Assembly (NCBI GenBank): GCA_032871835.1
Contig: CM065303.1
Span: 60,364,597-60,428,596 of the forward strand
Reading direction: 5' to 3'
DNA from: Dipteronia dyeriana
Taxonomy: Eukaryota; Streptophyta; Magnoliopsida; Sapindales; Sapindaceae
DNA: 64,000 nucleotides
In this document: one piece after another, positions 46,007-57,575 of the stretch
Position numbering within the stretch: position 1 is the stretch's first letter
How the letters are laid out: the number at the start of each line of letters is the position of its first letter
The notes under the pieces: model-generated
Databases searched by the model: none
What the model saw: the letters and a program-made list of their open reading frames with translations, nothing else
Told to the model about the DNA's origin: nothing
Program-made: the position numbers and the translations under genes

Positions 46007-49000
46007 TGTTTGTTGATTATTATGTTAATAAAAAAGGTATTTTGCTACTTTCCACTAAAAATATTATTGAAAAGATTTTACAAAGTTTTGTGTATTTTTA
46101 AACAAATATATTTTGTAGTTTTATAGTGTTATTTTTGTAATTTGTTTTTTTTTTTGGAACAAAAGTTGTTTTTTTTTTTGGTAATTGAAAAAGGATAAGA
46201 TAGTCATTTAAATTTAAACAGTTCAGAAAGATTATATTGATATAAATTAGTATATTAAATGAATTAATAAGGATTAAAATAAATAAAAATTCAAAATTCT
46301 GGGGATTGAAACTATAATTGTGAAAGAATATGGGTGATTTTAAAATTATCGTTAAAAATGAAAGAGTGTGCTGGTGTGTGTTACCGGCAAACATCAACGA
46401 TGGCATACATGCGGGATCTGAGGAGCTCTGATAACGGTGATAACTGCCTCGTGGTCAACGAGGATAAGTAAATTATTATTATTATTATTATTATTTTTAC
46501 AGGGAAATCCATGATTTAGTTGGTATAAAGAATAATATTATATTTTTCCTTGATATTTCAGAATATGTCATTTTATGTCCTTGCATTTTTGTATCCATCA
46601 AAATTACCCTTACAGTTAACTTCTATTTAAGTTGAAAAATAAAAAATCTATTCTGCCCTTAAATTAAATTGGATCTCCACCCCATATTCCATTTATAGGT
46701 GTCTTCGTCACCGTCCATCTCCTACATATTCAATCATTATTTTTCCTCATCCTTACCATTATCATCATCCATCTCTAACGCTTTTTATTAACTAATCAAG
46801 TTCAACCAAAAATTAAAAAAAGAGAAAGTTAATGGAACTTTTCATTTTTCGTCTAAATTTTATATTATATTTAGTTTTAATTGTAGTATTTTACTATATT
46901 ATTTAAATATTTAAATTTAGAGCAATTTACTTATTTAACCTCCATTATTTCAAACAGTTAATAGAATACTAACGATATGGGTATTTGTCTAATTCAGAAA
47001 TCTGGGTGGGTAAAAACAAGTATTTACAAAAATCAAGAGAGAAACTAATAAATATATATTTAAAAAATTATTTAATTTAAAACGTTTAAAAGAATAGCTT
47101 TTTATATATTTGATATTTTAAAGCATAAAAAAAGTTTGGTTGGTAGATATATTGTTAAAATGTAAGGGTGGACCACTTGTATATTTTGAATTGTTCATTG
47201 AGTTAGAGAAAGGCACGAGTCATGGCAGCATGTCATGAAAAGGTGTGTTTTGTTGTCATGCTTGTTCCTTCCCTCTCAAGTCTCAACTCTCAACAGTCAA
47301 GCTGCTCCTTATTTATTATTTTAAAAAGTTTGAGACAGATATCTAGGTCCCATAGCAAATATTAGCGTATATTAGTATATACTAGAGTTTACCATTCAAC
47401 GAAGTCACTCCCACCAATCTCAACCTCTTAAAACATAACTTAAAACTCACGGTCTCATGATTCTCATCTATATGAGTTTAAGGGGATATAGTATCGACCA
47501 ATTTAGGCATGGTAAAAATCCCCGATCTATTTCAAACCAATGGAAGTCCAATCCGTTTGAGATAGGTTTTGAGTATTTAAAAACGGGGTTAGGGTCGATA
47601 ATGGGTCAAGTGTTGTTGATCCGTTTGTAACTAGATCGAGTATGGATCAAATCATTATACTCAACCCACCCTGATTGATCCGATATTTTAATAATTATTT
47701 TATATAAACATATTCTATTTATTTTAAGTTTATATATGAGTTTTAAGTCTAAGCTAAACTTAAAATTTTAATACTTATTTTTAGTTTATGATTAAATTTA
47801 AATATATTTTTCAATTAAATGTATTTTTAAATTTGATTGAATGTTAAAATTTAAATGTCTGGATCAATTCGGATCGGATATGGGTCACTCTATACCAAAT
47901 GGGTTTAGGCAAGGGGCTGAAATGGAAAACCCATTTAGGGCACGGGTCGAGTATGGGACACCTTGCCCCAACTGGGTTTTAGGTATGTGACATACTGATC
48001 CGACCCCGATCCGATTCATTGCATATGCAACCTCATCATGTCAGCGTCGGTTTGAACTTTTAACATTTAAAGTTTTATTATTTCTTTTGGATTTTTTTTT
48101 TACATTGCATTTCTATTGGATTTTCATTACTATAGTTAAAGATATCATGATTTTTTGTTTTAATTTTCAAACCTTTTATTTCTTTTTTCTTTTTTCAATT
48201 TTATTGGAGGGGTAAACTTTTTTTTTTTTCAACTTCTAAATTAAAATCCAAGAGGTATGTTGTATATGCTAATTAGATTTCAAAATACCAAAAAAAAAAA
48301 AAAATAGAAACACAAATTATTTTTTCTTAGTAACTTAATTGGTTTATAGTTTAGTTATTAAATAAATGATAACTTTATCAAATAAAAATTGATAAAGACA
48401 AGTAAACAAATAGAAGCTAGATACAATCATCTTAAAAAAATTATAAGAACAAAGGGAACTTGTTAGTAATGATTGGTTTTGTTTGTGTTACATGATTGTA
48501 GGTGATTGAGATTGGAAAACAGCTGAGCAAGAAGCACTTCATCCACCATGTTTTCGGGTAAGAAATTTTTTTACCTCTTAAATGCTTTTAACAAGAAAAC
48601 CCTTTTCATGCTTAATTTTAAATTTTATATGAAAAAAGCAGTTGAATAGCAATTTTTTGAATAAGAAATACACTTGACTGGTCCCTTTTAGTTAGGAAAT
48701 TCTTTTACCTTTTAGGTGCTTTTAATATGAAAAAGCTCCTTTTCATCATGCTTAATTTGAAATGCACATGGGGGATACTTTGTAGGGAAAATGAATTTGA
48801 AGATGGAAATAATTTCTATTTTTTCCTGGAGCACGAACCAAACATTCAAAGCTGCTACAATTTTAGAATAAGTACAAATGACAATGAGCCCAAGGCTGCT
48901 GTTTTGGTTGGACAAAGGCTTGTTAAGATCATGTCTGCCATACTCGAGTCATACGCTTCCAACGACAGAAGCCATGTCGATTATGGTAGTATCACCAGAA

Positions 49001-50289
49001 GTGAAGAATTCAGGAGATATGTTAATCTAGCACAAGATTTACACAGAGTGAATCTACATGTATTGACAGCAGATGAAAAGTTGGCATTCTTCTTGAACCT
49101 ACACAATGCTATGGTTATACATGCAACAATAAGAATAGGACATCCGGAGGGAGTTATGGATAGGAAGGCATTCTTTTCAGATTTCCAATACCTAGTTGGA
49201 GGGTATGCCTATTCCATCAATACCATCAAGAATGGAATCCTCAGGAACAACCGTAGAGGCCCCTACTCTCTTGTCAAGCCTTTTGCTAACGGAGACAGAC
49301 GCCATCAGGTATCCTAACTACGTCATTTTCTTTTAAACTTCGATCTCAACTAATGATGTGTCAATGGGTAAATTTAATTTACTTCCAATAAACATATCAT
49401 TAATTGAGATCAATATAAGATACCACGGTGGCATATCTAGCATTATTCTTTTCATTTTGTTAATAAATCCAATTTGCTTAAGTTAACTTGTGTCTTCAGA
49501 AAAATCTATGGTGCAACAAGATGCATATGCATATCACAAAGCAATTCTGATAAGCCCCCAACTCCCCAAGCCTACATTTTTTTTTATTAACACTGTACTC
49601 CTAAATAATGTTTTTTATTATTTATATTTTTCTATTAAATATTTTTTTAGTAGTTTTTCGAATTGCTTCCCAAAATCCTGCCTATCGCATGGTAGAATTG
49701 AAACGTGTGCATTCCATCTTGATATGTATTGTTTTTGTTTATGAGTGTGTGCATAAATTTCGAATAATAATTAGAAGTAAGATCAATCTTTTCTTGTTGG
49801 TAATTATAAACAAAATGGTTGGCAGCTGGCAGCTGAAAAAGTAAATCCGTTGATCCATTTTGGGTTATGCAATGGAACAAAGTCAAGTCCAAGGGTGAGG
49901 TTTTTCACACCACAAGGGGTTGAGGCTGAACTCAGATCCGCAGCAAGAGAGTTCTTCCAAAATGGTGGAATGGATGTCAACTTGGAAAAGAGGACTGTTT
50001 ATCTCTCGAGGATCATCAAGTGGTGAGTACTTAGCTTATTTATTACCAAAAAAGAACTTTCAAAATTGATTTAATACACATCATAAAAACGAGTTAATAA
50101 TAATTAGCAAGATATATAATGGTTCATTTGCACAGGTTCAATGCGGATTTTGTGCAGGAGAAACAAATCCTGAAGTGGATGATAAGTTATTTGGATGCAA
50201 CAAAAGCAGGTCTCTTGACCCATCTAATGGATGATGGAGGTCCTATCAATACTGTGTACCAGAACTATGATTGGTCTCCCAATTGCTGA
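44791..50289 (+). CDS. Glutaredoxin-like / DEP / DUF547 protein, five exons
   Basis: Exons: 44791-45894, 48502-48557, 48786-49308, 49826-50022, 50136-50289; all introns are GT...AG and phases join without a stop, giving 677 residues. ATG 44791 (METVTETN) is chosen because the open frame upstream has no other ATG. Residues 1-205 are low-complexity and Ser/Pro-rich (PPPPQRS). A glutaredoxin-like domain spans about 208-292 with a C-R-D-C pair (218-221) and SSQVPQIFFND. A DEP domain spans about 324-405, crossing exons 1-3. DUF547 spans about 465-605 (AFFLNLHNAMVIHA, GLCNGTKSSP). Plants have a small family with this architecture; function is not established. DEP domains often bind membranes or signalling partners, and DUF547 is uncharacterised. 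Probably expressed and intact. Confidence 0.9.
45895..48501 (+). other. Intron 1 of the GRX-DEP-DUF547 gene
   Basis: A 2607-bp intron splitting the DEP domain. It holds a TA microsatellite (45965-46002), a TTA run (46471-46494) and, at about 47500-47980, a GGGT/ACCC-rich hAT-like patch (TTAGGCATGGTAAAAATCCC near its left) whose borders I could not fix. Confidence 0.6.
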
Positions 50290-51044
50290 ACTCATCACCT
50301 CAGCAAAATTAGATTCAAAAGTCAAGAAATGGAGAGATCAGGTCCAACCTGCAGCTGATTCTGTAAATAATACTAGTTTCAATTCAAAAATGGGCACCTT
50401 CGTAGGTGTTTTCCAAATGGGAAAAATAGATTAGTTCTAGTGATTATAGGCATAAAAAAGGATACTTTTCTTTATTTAGGATGAAACTATAGTGATTTTG
50501 AAAGTCAAAATGAAAAGGGAGTATTTATTGCTGGGTTGTTTAACTTCTTCGAGATTGTGTTTCGTTTGTTTAATGAAATTGAGAGTGAAATGAAATCTAT
50601 TAAGAAGTTATGAATAGAATTATACAAGATATTCATTTTGTTGTCTTACAAAATCTATAGAATCACAAATCACAAGTGTACAATATATGATAAAATATCC
50701 CACTACTCTATATAAAAAAAAAACAAAAAAATTCCACTACTCACTCGTGAAATCACATATAACATACAATATATAACGAACTAATATGGTGATTAATAGA
50801 GATGATGCATGCAATAGTTTTTGTCTCTCTCCCAATTCCAAGCAATCCCAAACTTGTTTATTACAATCGTACTAATTTATTAATATTCTTCACACTGAGG
50901 CCGGTGACTTTGTTATACACAAAATCGTTTATTAGAATGATGTAATGCAAGTTGATTGTATTCAAGTTTGTGACAAATAGAGATATACATATATACGTCC
51001 CCATATTTTGGAAGAACAGAATTTAGCGTTCAATTAACATACAT
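50290..51044. other. 3' flank of the GRX-DEP-DUF547 gene
   Basis: Probably the 3' untranslated region to around 50600, where TTTAATGAAATTG could act as a polyadenylation element; then AT-rich DNA without a gene. Confidence 0.4.
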
Positions 51045-51170
51045 CAAGATGAAGTTGGTCCGGTGGTAAACCTCTTACACCTACGCTATGAGATCGTAGA
51101 TTTGAGTCCTCCACCTCTCCCAAAATACCCCGAATTTATGTAATATTTTAATAATAAAAAAAAAAACTAA
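51045..51170 (+). mobile_element. tRNA-derived SINE-like sequence
   Basis: GTTGGTCCGGTGGTAAACCT (A-box-like) and ATTTGAGTCCTC (B-box-like) are about 45 bp apart, followed by CCGAATTTATGTAATATTTT and an A-rich tail. It is collinear with the copy at 41655-41780, and the tail matches the one at 40276. Confidence 0.7.
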
Positions 51171-51659
51171 CATATTCAACTAAATATGAGAAATTTTTCG
51201 GTTATCAGATACATAAACTCATTAAGATATATTTTATGAACAGATAATAGTATAAAACAATCTCAGCAAAACAAAACAAAAAGAAAATAGCTAAAAATAA
51301 TAATAAATGAAAACGATCTGAGTACCTAAGCATGTTATACTGTACATAACTTAAACTTAGAAATTGGAAACATATGTTTGTATCACTTAAACTTGTAATT
51401 ATTTTCCTTGAATTTTTCGATTTTTCGTCCATATTTTCTATATATAAATATTTAATAAAATCGGGATAAATAATTACAGTACTTGAAAAATCGATGTTTA
51501 CTGGGAGATCACTCACTGAATACCTTGTAAGACCTTTTCCAAAATCGGTGTTTCTTTTGTATTTTTAATTGTTTGATTAATTTTTTTTATTTCATATTAT
51601 TTTTAAAATTGTGAAGAAGTGACATGTGTCACATTAACTTCTTTGGAGAAACTCGGTTA
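51171..51659. other. AT-rich intergenic DNA
   Basis: No gene. The minus-strand frame 51205-51516 is hydrophobic and AT-driven and has no recognisable domain. Confidence 0.4.
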
Positions 51660-52002
51660 GCAGGCCGCCCCTCACCAGGCCCTCAGTTGTGGAGACTGAA
51701 GCATTCCAAAGTGTTATGTCACACGTCCTTATGAAAATCTCAGTACTTGTATTTGTTTCTCCAGTCCGTTGGGAGTTTCAAAGAGTCGAGCTTCTTGAGG
51801 ATGCCCTTATCCCGGATGGCCATGTAAATAGCTTCTCTCGAGGTATTGAGGTGGGTGTATAATTGGTTTAATCCTCTTCTTCTTGCTTGCTTATCTTGGT
51901 GACTTTCCTAATCGAGGAAGAGGTCTAGCGAATCCATCTTGACGGGGTTCCTCTTCTCGAAGGTCGAGCTCTGTGCGGCAGGGAAAGGAAGTAGGCAAAA
52001 GG
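51660..52002 (-). pseudogene. Gypsy gag remnant, zinc-knuckle part
   Basis: On the minus strand the frames read QLYTHLNTSREAIYMAIRDK, LKLPTDWRNKYKY-DFHKDV and HNTLECFSLHN, the conserved order leading into the nucleocapsid knuckle of Tat/Athila-type gags (compare KYTNY-LLKKK and YC-FHKNNGHETSKC in E1). Stops interrupt it. Its N-terminal continuation is at 57576-58500 on the same strand, on the other side of the copia element. Confidence 0.75.
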
Positions 52003-52004
52003 TA

Positions 52005-52207
52005 TAAAAAGATTTGATGAATATTGTGATAATTCTCATTAACAAAAGAGTTGAATATATTCATAATGTGATTGTCTAGTTTCCTTTGTTAACAGACTAA
52101 AATAGGAAACAAGATCAATGCTAATTATAAGAATATTACAGGAGTGATTACATGAATAATATCACAATTATAATCATAATCATAATCCCTGTAATCACGT
52201 TCTATCA
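52005..52207 (-). repeat. Copia 3' LTR
   Basis: Minus strand: begins TGATAGAACGTGATTAC and ends near ATCTTTTTA. Immediately inside is a purine-rich GCGGGGGCA (polypurine tract, 52208-52216). Confidence 0.88.
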
Positions 52208-54297
52208 TGCCCCCGCAAGCGCAAGGGTCCTGGAAGGATGCTAATCTTGGATCGATGAAGTTGGAATTAATTTCGAGCAAGAGGTTTCGTCAAGAAGTCC
52301 GCAGGTTAGTCTGTAGTGTGGACATGAGAGACACGAATTAGTTTCTGAGCAACTTGATCGCAGACGAAGTGGAAATTGATAGCAATATGCTTCATTCGTG
52401 AATGAAAGATCGGGTTGGAGCAAAGATAGGTGGTGCCAATATTGTCACAGTAAATTGTTGGAGAAGAGGAGAGAAGTACATCGAGTTCACCAAGTAGGTT
52501 CGTAAGCTAATTAACTTCCGCAGTAGTCGAGGCAATTGCTCTGTACTCGGCTTCCGTGGTTGAACGAGCAACAATGTTCTGCTTCTTAGAGCTCCAACTA
52601 ACCAGATTTGAACAAAAAAAGACCACATTTGCTGAAGTTGAGTGGTGAGTATCCGTATCTCTAGTCCAATCTGCATCTGCAAAAGCATGAAGGGACAAAG
52701 GAGATGAGGTCGAGAGAAAAATACCATAATGAGACGTGCCCTTAAGATAGCGAAGAACTCTCTTCACAACATTCCAATGAAGAGATGATGGTATATGCAT
52801 AAACTGGACAAGTTTATTGACCGCAAAATTGATGTCAGGTCTCGTGAGAGGGATATATTAAAGTGAGCCAACAACTTGACGATACTCAGTATAGTCATGG
52901 GAGGAGGACCCATCTTCAAGTTTTAAGGTCTCAGTGGAGGATAAAGGAGTGCTCACTTCTTTTGACTCATGCATATTAGTCTTGCGCAGAAAATCCAATA
53001 CATATTTATGTTGAGTCAAGAATAGACCTTTGGAGGAGCGGGTTGTTTCAACATCGAGAAAGTAACTGAGAGAACCAAGAACTTTGAGTGAAAACCGAGA
53101 TGCTAACTTAGAGATAAAATTACGGATTGCTGGAGAATTATTGCCAGTGAGAATAATGCTATCTACGTACATAAGAAGATAGTGTAATATTACACGAGCC
53201 ATGATGAGAATAAATAAAGAAGTGTCACTTTTTGAGTTAAAGAAACCACTGGCAAGTAGGTATGACTTGAGCTCATTATACCAAGCCCTGGGTGCTTGAC
53301 GGAGACCATAGAGGGCTTTGTGCAACTTGCAAACATATGACGGACGACTAGAATCAACAAAGCCTTGAGGTTATTGCATGAAAGCAATGTCAGATATGGT
53401 ACCCTGTAAGAAGGCATTATTAACATCCAATTGATTCAAAATCCAGCCACCAGATACAGTAATGTTAAGAACAAGCCGAATGGTAGCAGGCTTTACAACC
53501 AAGCTGAATGTTTCTGAAAATTCTATCCTTGAACGTTGATGAAACCCTTTAGCCACAAGGCGGGCTTTGTAACGAGCAACTGAGCCATCTGGATTCTTCT
53601 TGATTTGGTAAACCCATTTACATCCAACAATATTTTGTGTGGGTGAGTGGGGAACTAAAGACCAAGTTTCTTTTTTTTTTGAAGAGCAAGAAATTCTTCC
53701 TTCATAGCATTTCGCCAGAGACGAAATTTATTGGCTTGGGTGAAGGATGTGGGTACAGTACTAGTGTCAAGCAAAACCGAGGTTGTGTGTAGGGAGAAAG
53801 GAATTTTCGGTTTGTGTATGTTGTTTTGAGCTCTTGTAACCATTCTAGATGGTTGTACCTGTGGAGGAGAAGATGTTGAAGGAGAGATATTATTTGAAAC
53901 AGGAGATAGAGGTAAGGTACCATTTACCTGTGTTGGAGTTATGGATGAGGCATCCTTGGATGGGGAAGAAATAGAAACATTCTCACTTGAGTGTATGTTG
54001 GATCTTGATGAATAAGAGGGATGAGGAATCGGTGGAGGTGTATAGGTGGGTGACCGAATATAAGAGTGTGTGCTGTTTTTGGAAGGTGTATATAGAGGGA
54101 AAGGTTGTGGATTGGTAGGAAGAAAATAAGAGGTAATTAATGTCGTACCTTGATTTTGGTTTGGAGATTGATTGGGAGGGTCAACTGGAGAAGTATAATT
54201 GGATTCCAGATTTGAACCCGTGAAAGAGGAAAATAATCTTGACATGGAGTGATTAGTGGAAGAAATATTAGGAAATTGATTTTTATAAGGAAAAGAG
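52208..54297 (-). pseudogene. Copia RT and RNase H
   Basis: After a Ser/Pro/Thr-rich spacer (54297-53760) the RT shows KWVYQIKKNPDGS, ARLVAKGFHQR, LDVNNAFLQG, KALYGLRQAPRAWY and the catalytic box as YVDS (around 53160), where copia RTs have YVDD, so one catalytic Asp is lost. RNase H follows with FADADWTRD, WSSKKQNIVARSTTEAEYRA and, to the end, TKPL. Stops lie near 53655, 53380, 52860 and 52507. RT-RNase H after integrase is the diagnostic copia order. Confidence 0.9.
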
Positions 54298-56190
54298 TTA
54301 AAAAAAAATAGCATGCCTAGAAATAAAAATCTTTCCTATTTTAGTGTCAAGACAATTAAAAGCATAATATGAAACAGAAAAACCTAGATATACACATGGT
54401 CTGGAACGGGGTTCGAGCTTATGTTTGTTGTAGGGTCGAAGCCAAGGGTAACAGAGACAACCAAATGTTCGAAGGGATGTGTATTTAGGTTGGTGGCCGA
54501 AAAGTTTGGCATATGGAGTTTCATTTTTCAGATTAGGTGTTGGCATTCGATTAAATATGTGGCAGTTTGGAATGCGTGAGACCAAAACCTAAGTGGTACG
54601 GATGCGTGATGTAGTAAGGTTAAACCGGTTTCTACAATATGACGATGTTTTCTTTCGGCAGAACCTACATGTTCAGGTGTATATGGTGATGAAGTGAGGT
54701 GGTGAAGTCCAAGTGTGGCTAGTAAATGAGCAAGAGCTTGATACTCTCCTCTAAAGGTGTGCAAAAAACTGTCAAACCGAACCAAACTGACCAACCTAAC
54801 CCATAAAGTTTGGGTTGGTTCGATTATAAATATAAAAAATGAGTGGGTGTGTGGGTGGGTTGGTTTGTCTTTTGGACAAACCGATTAAAGGCGGTTCGGT
54901 TTGGGTTGAGTGAAATAACTCACCAACCAAAACCAAACCACACATTATACAAAGTAAAACTAAAATATAAAATTTACCTACGTTTTCTATTCGGTCCCTG
55001 TTTTATAACTTTTACCAATTACTTTAAGCTTTTATAGTGTATTTATTTGTTTTGATACAATTATTCTGATTGATTGATGTACTAGAGTTTTACAAGCATA
55101 AATGCTATCAAACATGTCTTTAATTGGTAATTACTCATTTGACTTTTTTGTACTTCCTTTATATATATATATATAATTAATATTTAATGTTATGATTATT
55201 TTTTAAAAATATTTTGTATAATATAATACCAAAAAATAAAAGATTTTTAAGTTCAAATCTAAATCAGTAAACCAATCCAAACCAACCCGACCTTTTTTGG
55301 TTTGTTTTGAATCAGTTTGAAAAATCAAATTGGTTTGGGTTGGGTTGGGTTGAAATATAGCCAAATCGATCCATATTGGTTTGGTTTGACATTGAATCTC
55401 AACCCAAACCAAACCGAAAATGCCCACCATCTGTGTTCACAGTTTTTATTTGATTTTGAAAACAATTTGTAATAAGCTTATGAAAATTTTCCCATACACT
55501 TAAAACTTCAAATTTTTGCTTGAGTGGATGGAGCCAGGTGTACTTAATAAAATAATCAACAAAAATCACATAGTACTTAAAATTCCAAAAAGAACTAATC
55601 GGGGTAGGACCAATCACAAATAATTGAAGAAGTTTTAAATGATGATTTGTGACTTTTGTTACATAAGCAAGAGTCACATATATTATTATGAATGCCGGAA
55701 ACAGAAATTTTATTTGAAGCAAGAATTTTCTTTTGGATTGGTAAGGACAGGTGACCAAGTTGTTGATGCCACAGTTGAGAGGAGGATGCCAAAGCAACAT
55801 GTGGTGATGAATGTTACGATTTCTGTGATGAAGCTGAAGATGGCCATTCGTACAAGTTGTTTCTACTCCGGCCTTTGGCCAAAGATGCCCTCATACTCAA
55901 ATCCTTCACAAGAAAATAATTAGGAAAAAATTCTATAGGCGTGTTGTTTTGTCTACAAAATTGAGAAACGGAGATCAAGTTTTTTTTATTAAAGGTGCAC
56001 ATAGAATATTGTTTAGTGTAAATGATGTTAAAGGAGAATCAATAGTAGAAGAACCAATGTGTGAAATAGAAATTCCATTACCATTCCCGACTACAACATC
56101 CTCTTTCCCAACATAATCTGAGTGCATGGAAAGATTCGTTGTGACTGTTTGACTCTCTGTCAATAAAATTGGCTTCAGGTTGATTAGAGT
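54298..56190 (-). pseudogene. Copia protease remnant, GAG-pre-integrase and integrase, interrupted
   Basis: Reading down the minus strand: LISVSQFCRQNN and LYEWP (56000-55820) form the end of the protease/pre-integrase region. LWHQQLGHLSLP with CDSCLCNKSHK (55790-55600) is the zinc-binding pre-integrase domain. The core YYVIFVDYF-KYTWLHPLK and VNTDGG (55560-55425) breaks off at the hAT-like insertion and resumes as GEYQALAHLLATLGLHHLTS, PYTPEHVGSAERKHRHIVETG (54750-54600), then KLFGHQPKYTSLRTFGCLCYPW. The integrase would insert the element DNA. Confidence 0.88.
54752..55428. mobile_element. hAT-like MITE inserted in copia integrase
   Basis: The left end TAAAGGTGTGCAAAAAACTG and the reversed right end GGTGGGCATTTTCGGTTTGG are typical of plant hAT ends (TAGAGGTGGGCA type), and the interior is full of AACCAACCC/AAACCGAACC words. 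It splits the integrase between DGG and GEY. The right end seems short of its first bases, so no clean 8-bp duplication is visible. Confidence 0.65.
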
Positions 56191-57268
56191 GGGACGAGGG
56201 TTGTCCACGAGATCGACATGTCTTGGCACTATGACCTGGGTTGTCACACAATTGACAGACTAGCCGTGGTTGCCCTTGATTTTCCTGATAAAAATTCTGA
56301 TTTCATGGTGAATAGTAGGAATTGGAATTTGAGTTAAATGATGTACCTTGATAATTATAACCCCGACCATGAGAAGAGGGTGGTCGTGATTGAAGGTGTT
56401 GACTGGGACGTGGTCCTTAGTTGCTGTCTGAGCCATGTGCCATGTAAGACCCGCCACGGTTCGAGCCACGACCACCTCTTCCTTGATTATTAGATAGCCG
56501 TTGTGTAAATTGAGTAATGATTTGAGTATCATCTTCTTTTATTTCACCATGGTTTTTGCGTATCTCTTCATCAAGTAGTTTATCAAATAGATCTTCAAAG
56601 CAGATATGAGTGTCACGCATATAGGCAGCGGCCTTCAATTCTTTGAATTCATCTCCCAATCCATTTAGTGTATGGCCCATAATCTGACCATCGGTTAGAG
56701 GATGGCCTATGAGGGCAAGATCTTCAACAAGAGTTTTTATTTTGCCCATATAGCTTGTAATTGTCTTTCTTTCATTTTTGTGAGACATAAGAGAAGACAA
56801 AAGTGACAGCATACGAGTGCTTGATGTGTTGGCGTAACTTGTCTCCAGTTTACTCCATGCTTTGGTGGACGTTGCACAATTGTTGATGCCTGGATCAATG
56901 GTACTGTGAACTGTTGCTTGTATTCCTAGCAGCACCAATCGATCCTGACGATACCAGAGTGTGTATCCTGGATCCGTCTTAGGCGGACATTTATAAGATC
57001 CGTCAACAAATCCAAAAAGACCATAGCCGAGTAGAAGATTGGTCATTTGGGATTTCCAAGATGAGAAGTTTCCTCCATTCTTAGCAAGCTTGAACGGAAT
57101 TTGAGAAGAAACATTAAGTGATATCAGATTTCCATTAGAAGAGATGAGATAACTTTGAGTCTGATTGTTTGTTGTTGCAAAGATGACCGTTAAAGTATGA
57201 ACTATCATGGATCCCAAAGGGGTCGAGCTGTTTGTTTTGGAGGCTTCAGTTCTTTGTTCGTCTGTCAT
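56191..57268 (-). pseudogene. Copia gag
   Basis: Start ATG at 57268 (MTDEQRTEASK). The copia-type gag core includes NFSSWKSQMTNLLLGYGL, GFVDGS, LWYRQDRLVLLGI, AWSKLETSYANTSSTRMLSL and a Gly/Arg-rich stretch (GRGGRGSNRGG). After a stop at about 56417 the same protein continues to a CCHC knuckle, C-QLC-DNPGHSAKTC (around 56235). Gag forms the particle and binds RNA. The frame is nearly complete. Confidence 0.9.
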
Positions 57269-57356
57269 GGTGGCTGCAGTTGGGAGAATAAGACACTGTA
57301 GAAAAGAAACTAAGTTGAGAGAATAAAATTTTCCTTTATGTTCTTGATAGAGAAAG

Positions 57357-57368
57357 GCTCTGATACCA
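57357..57368 (-). promoter_or_regulatory. Copia primer-binding site
   Basis: Minus strand TGGTATCAGAGC, complementary to the 3' end of initiator tRNA-Met, directly downstream of the 5' LTR; the standard minus-strand primer site of plant copia elements. Confidence 0.9.
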
Positions 57369-57571
57369 TAAAAAGATTTGATGAATATTGTGATAATTCT
57401 CATTAACAAAAGAGTTGAATATATACATAATGTGATTGTCTAGTTTCCTCTGTTAACAGACTAAAATAGGAAACAAGATCAATGTTAATTATAAGAATAT
57501 TACAGGAGTGATTACATGAATAATATCACAATTATAATCAGAATCATAATCCTTGTAATCACGTTCTATCA
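57369..57571 (-). repeat. Copia 5' LTR
   Basis: Partner of 52005-52207 with only scattered single-base differences (for example ATACATAATG against ATTCATAATG, TCCTCTG against TCCTTTG). Confidence 0.9.
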
Positions 57572-57575
57572 AAGG

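Larger units (their letters stand above)
52003..57571 (-). mobile_element. Ty1/copia retrotransposon inserted in gypsy gag
   Basis: Two nearly identical LTRs of about 203 bp bracket gag, integrase, RT and RNase H in copia order on the minus strand. A primer-binding site complementary to initiator tRNA-Met follows the 5' LTR. The flanking sequence AAAGG occurs on both sides (51998-52002 and 57571-57575), overlapping the LTR edge by one base, as a probable 5-bp target duplication. By eye the LTRs differ at only a handful of positions, so the insertion is younger than the gypsy nest, although stops are already present. Confidence 0.88.
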
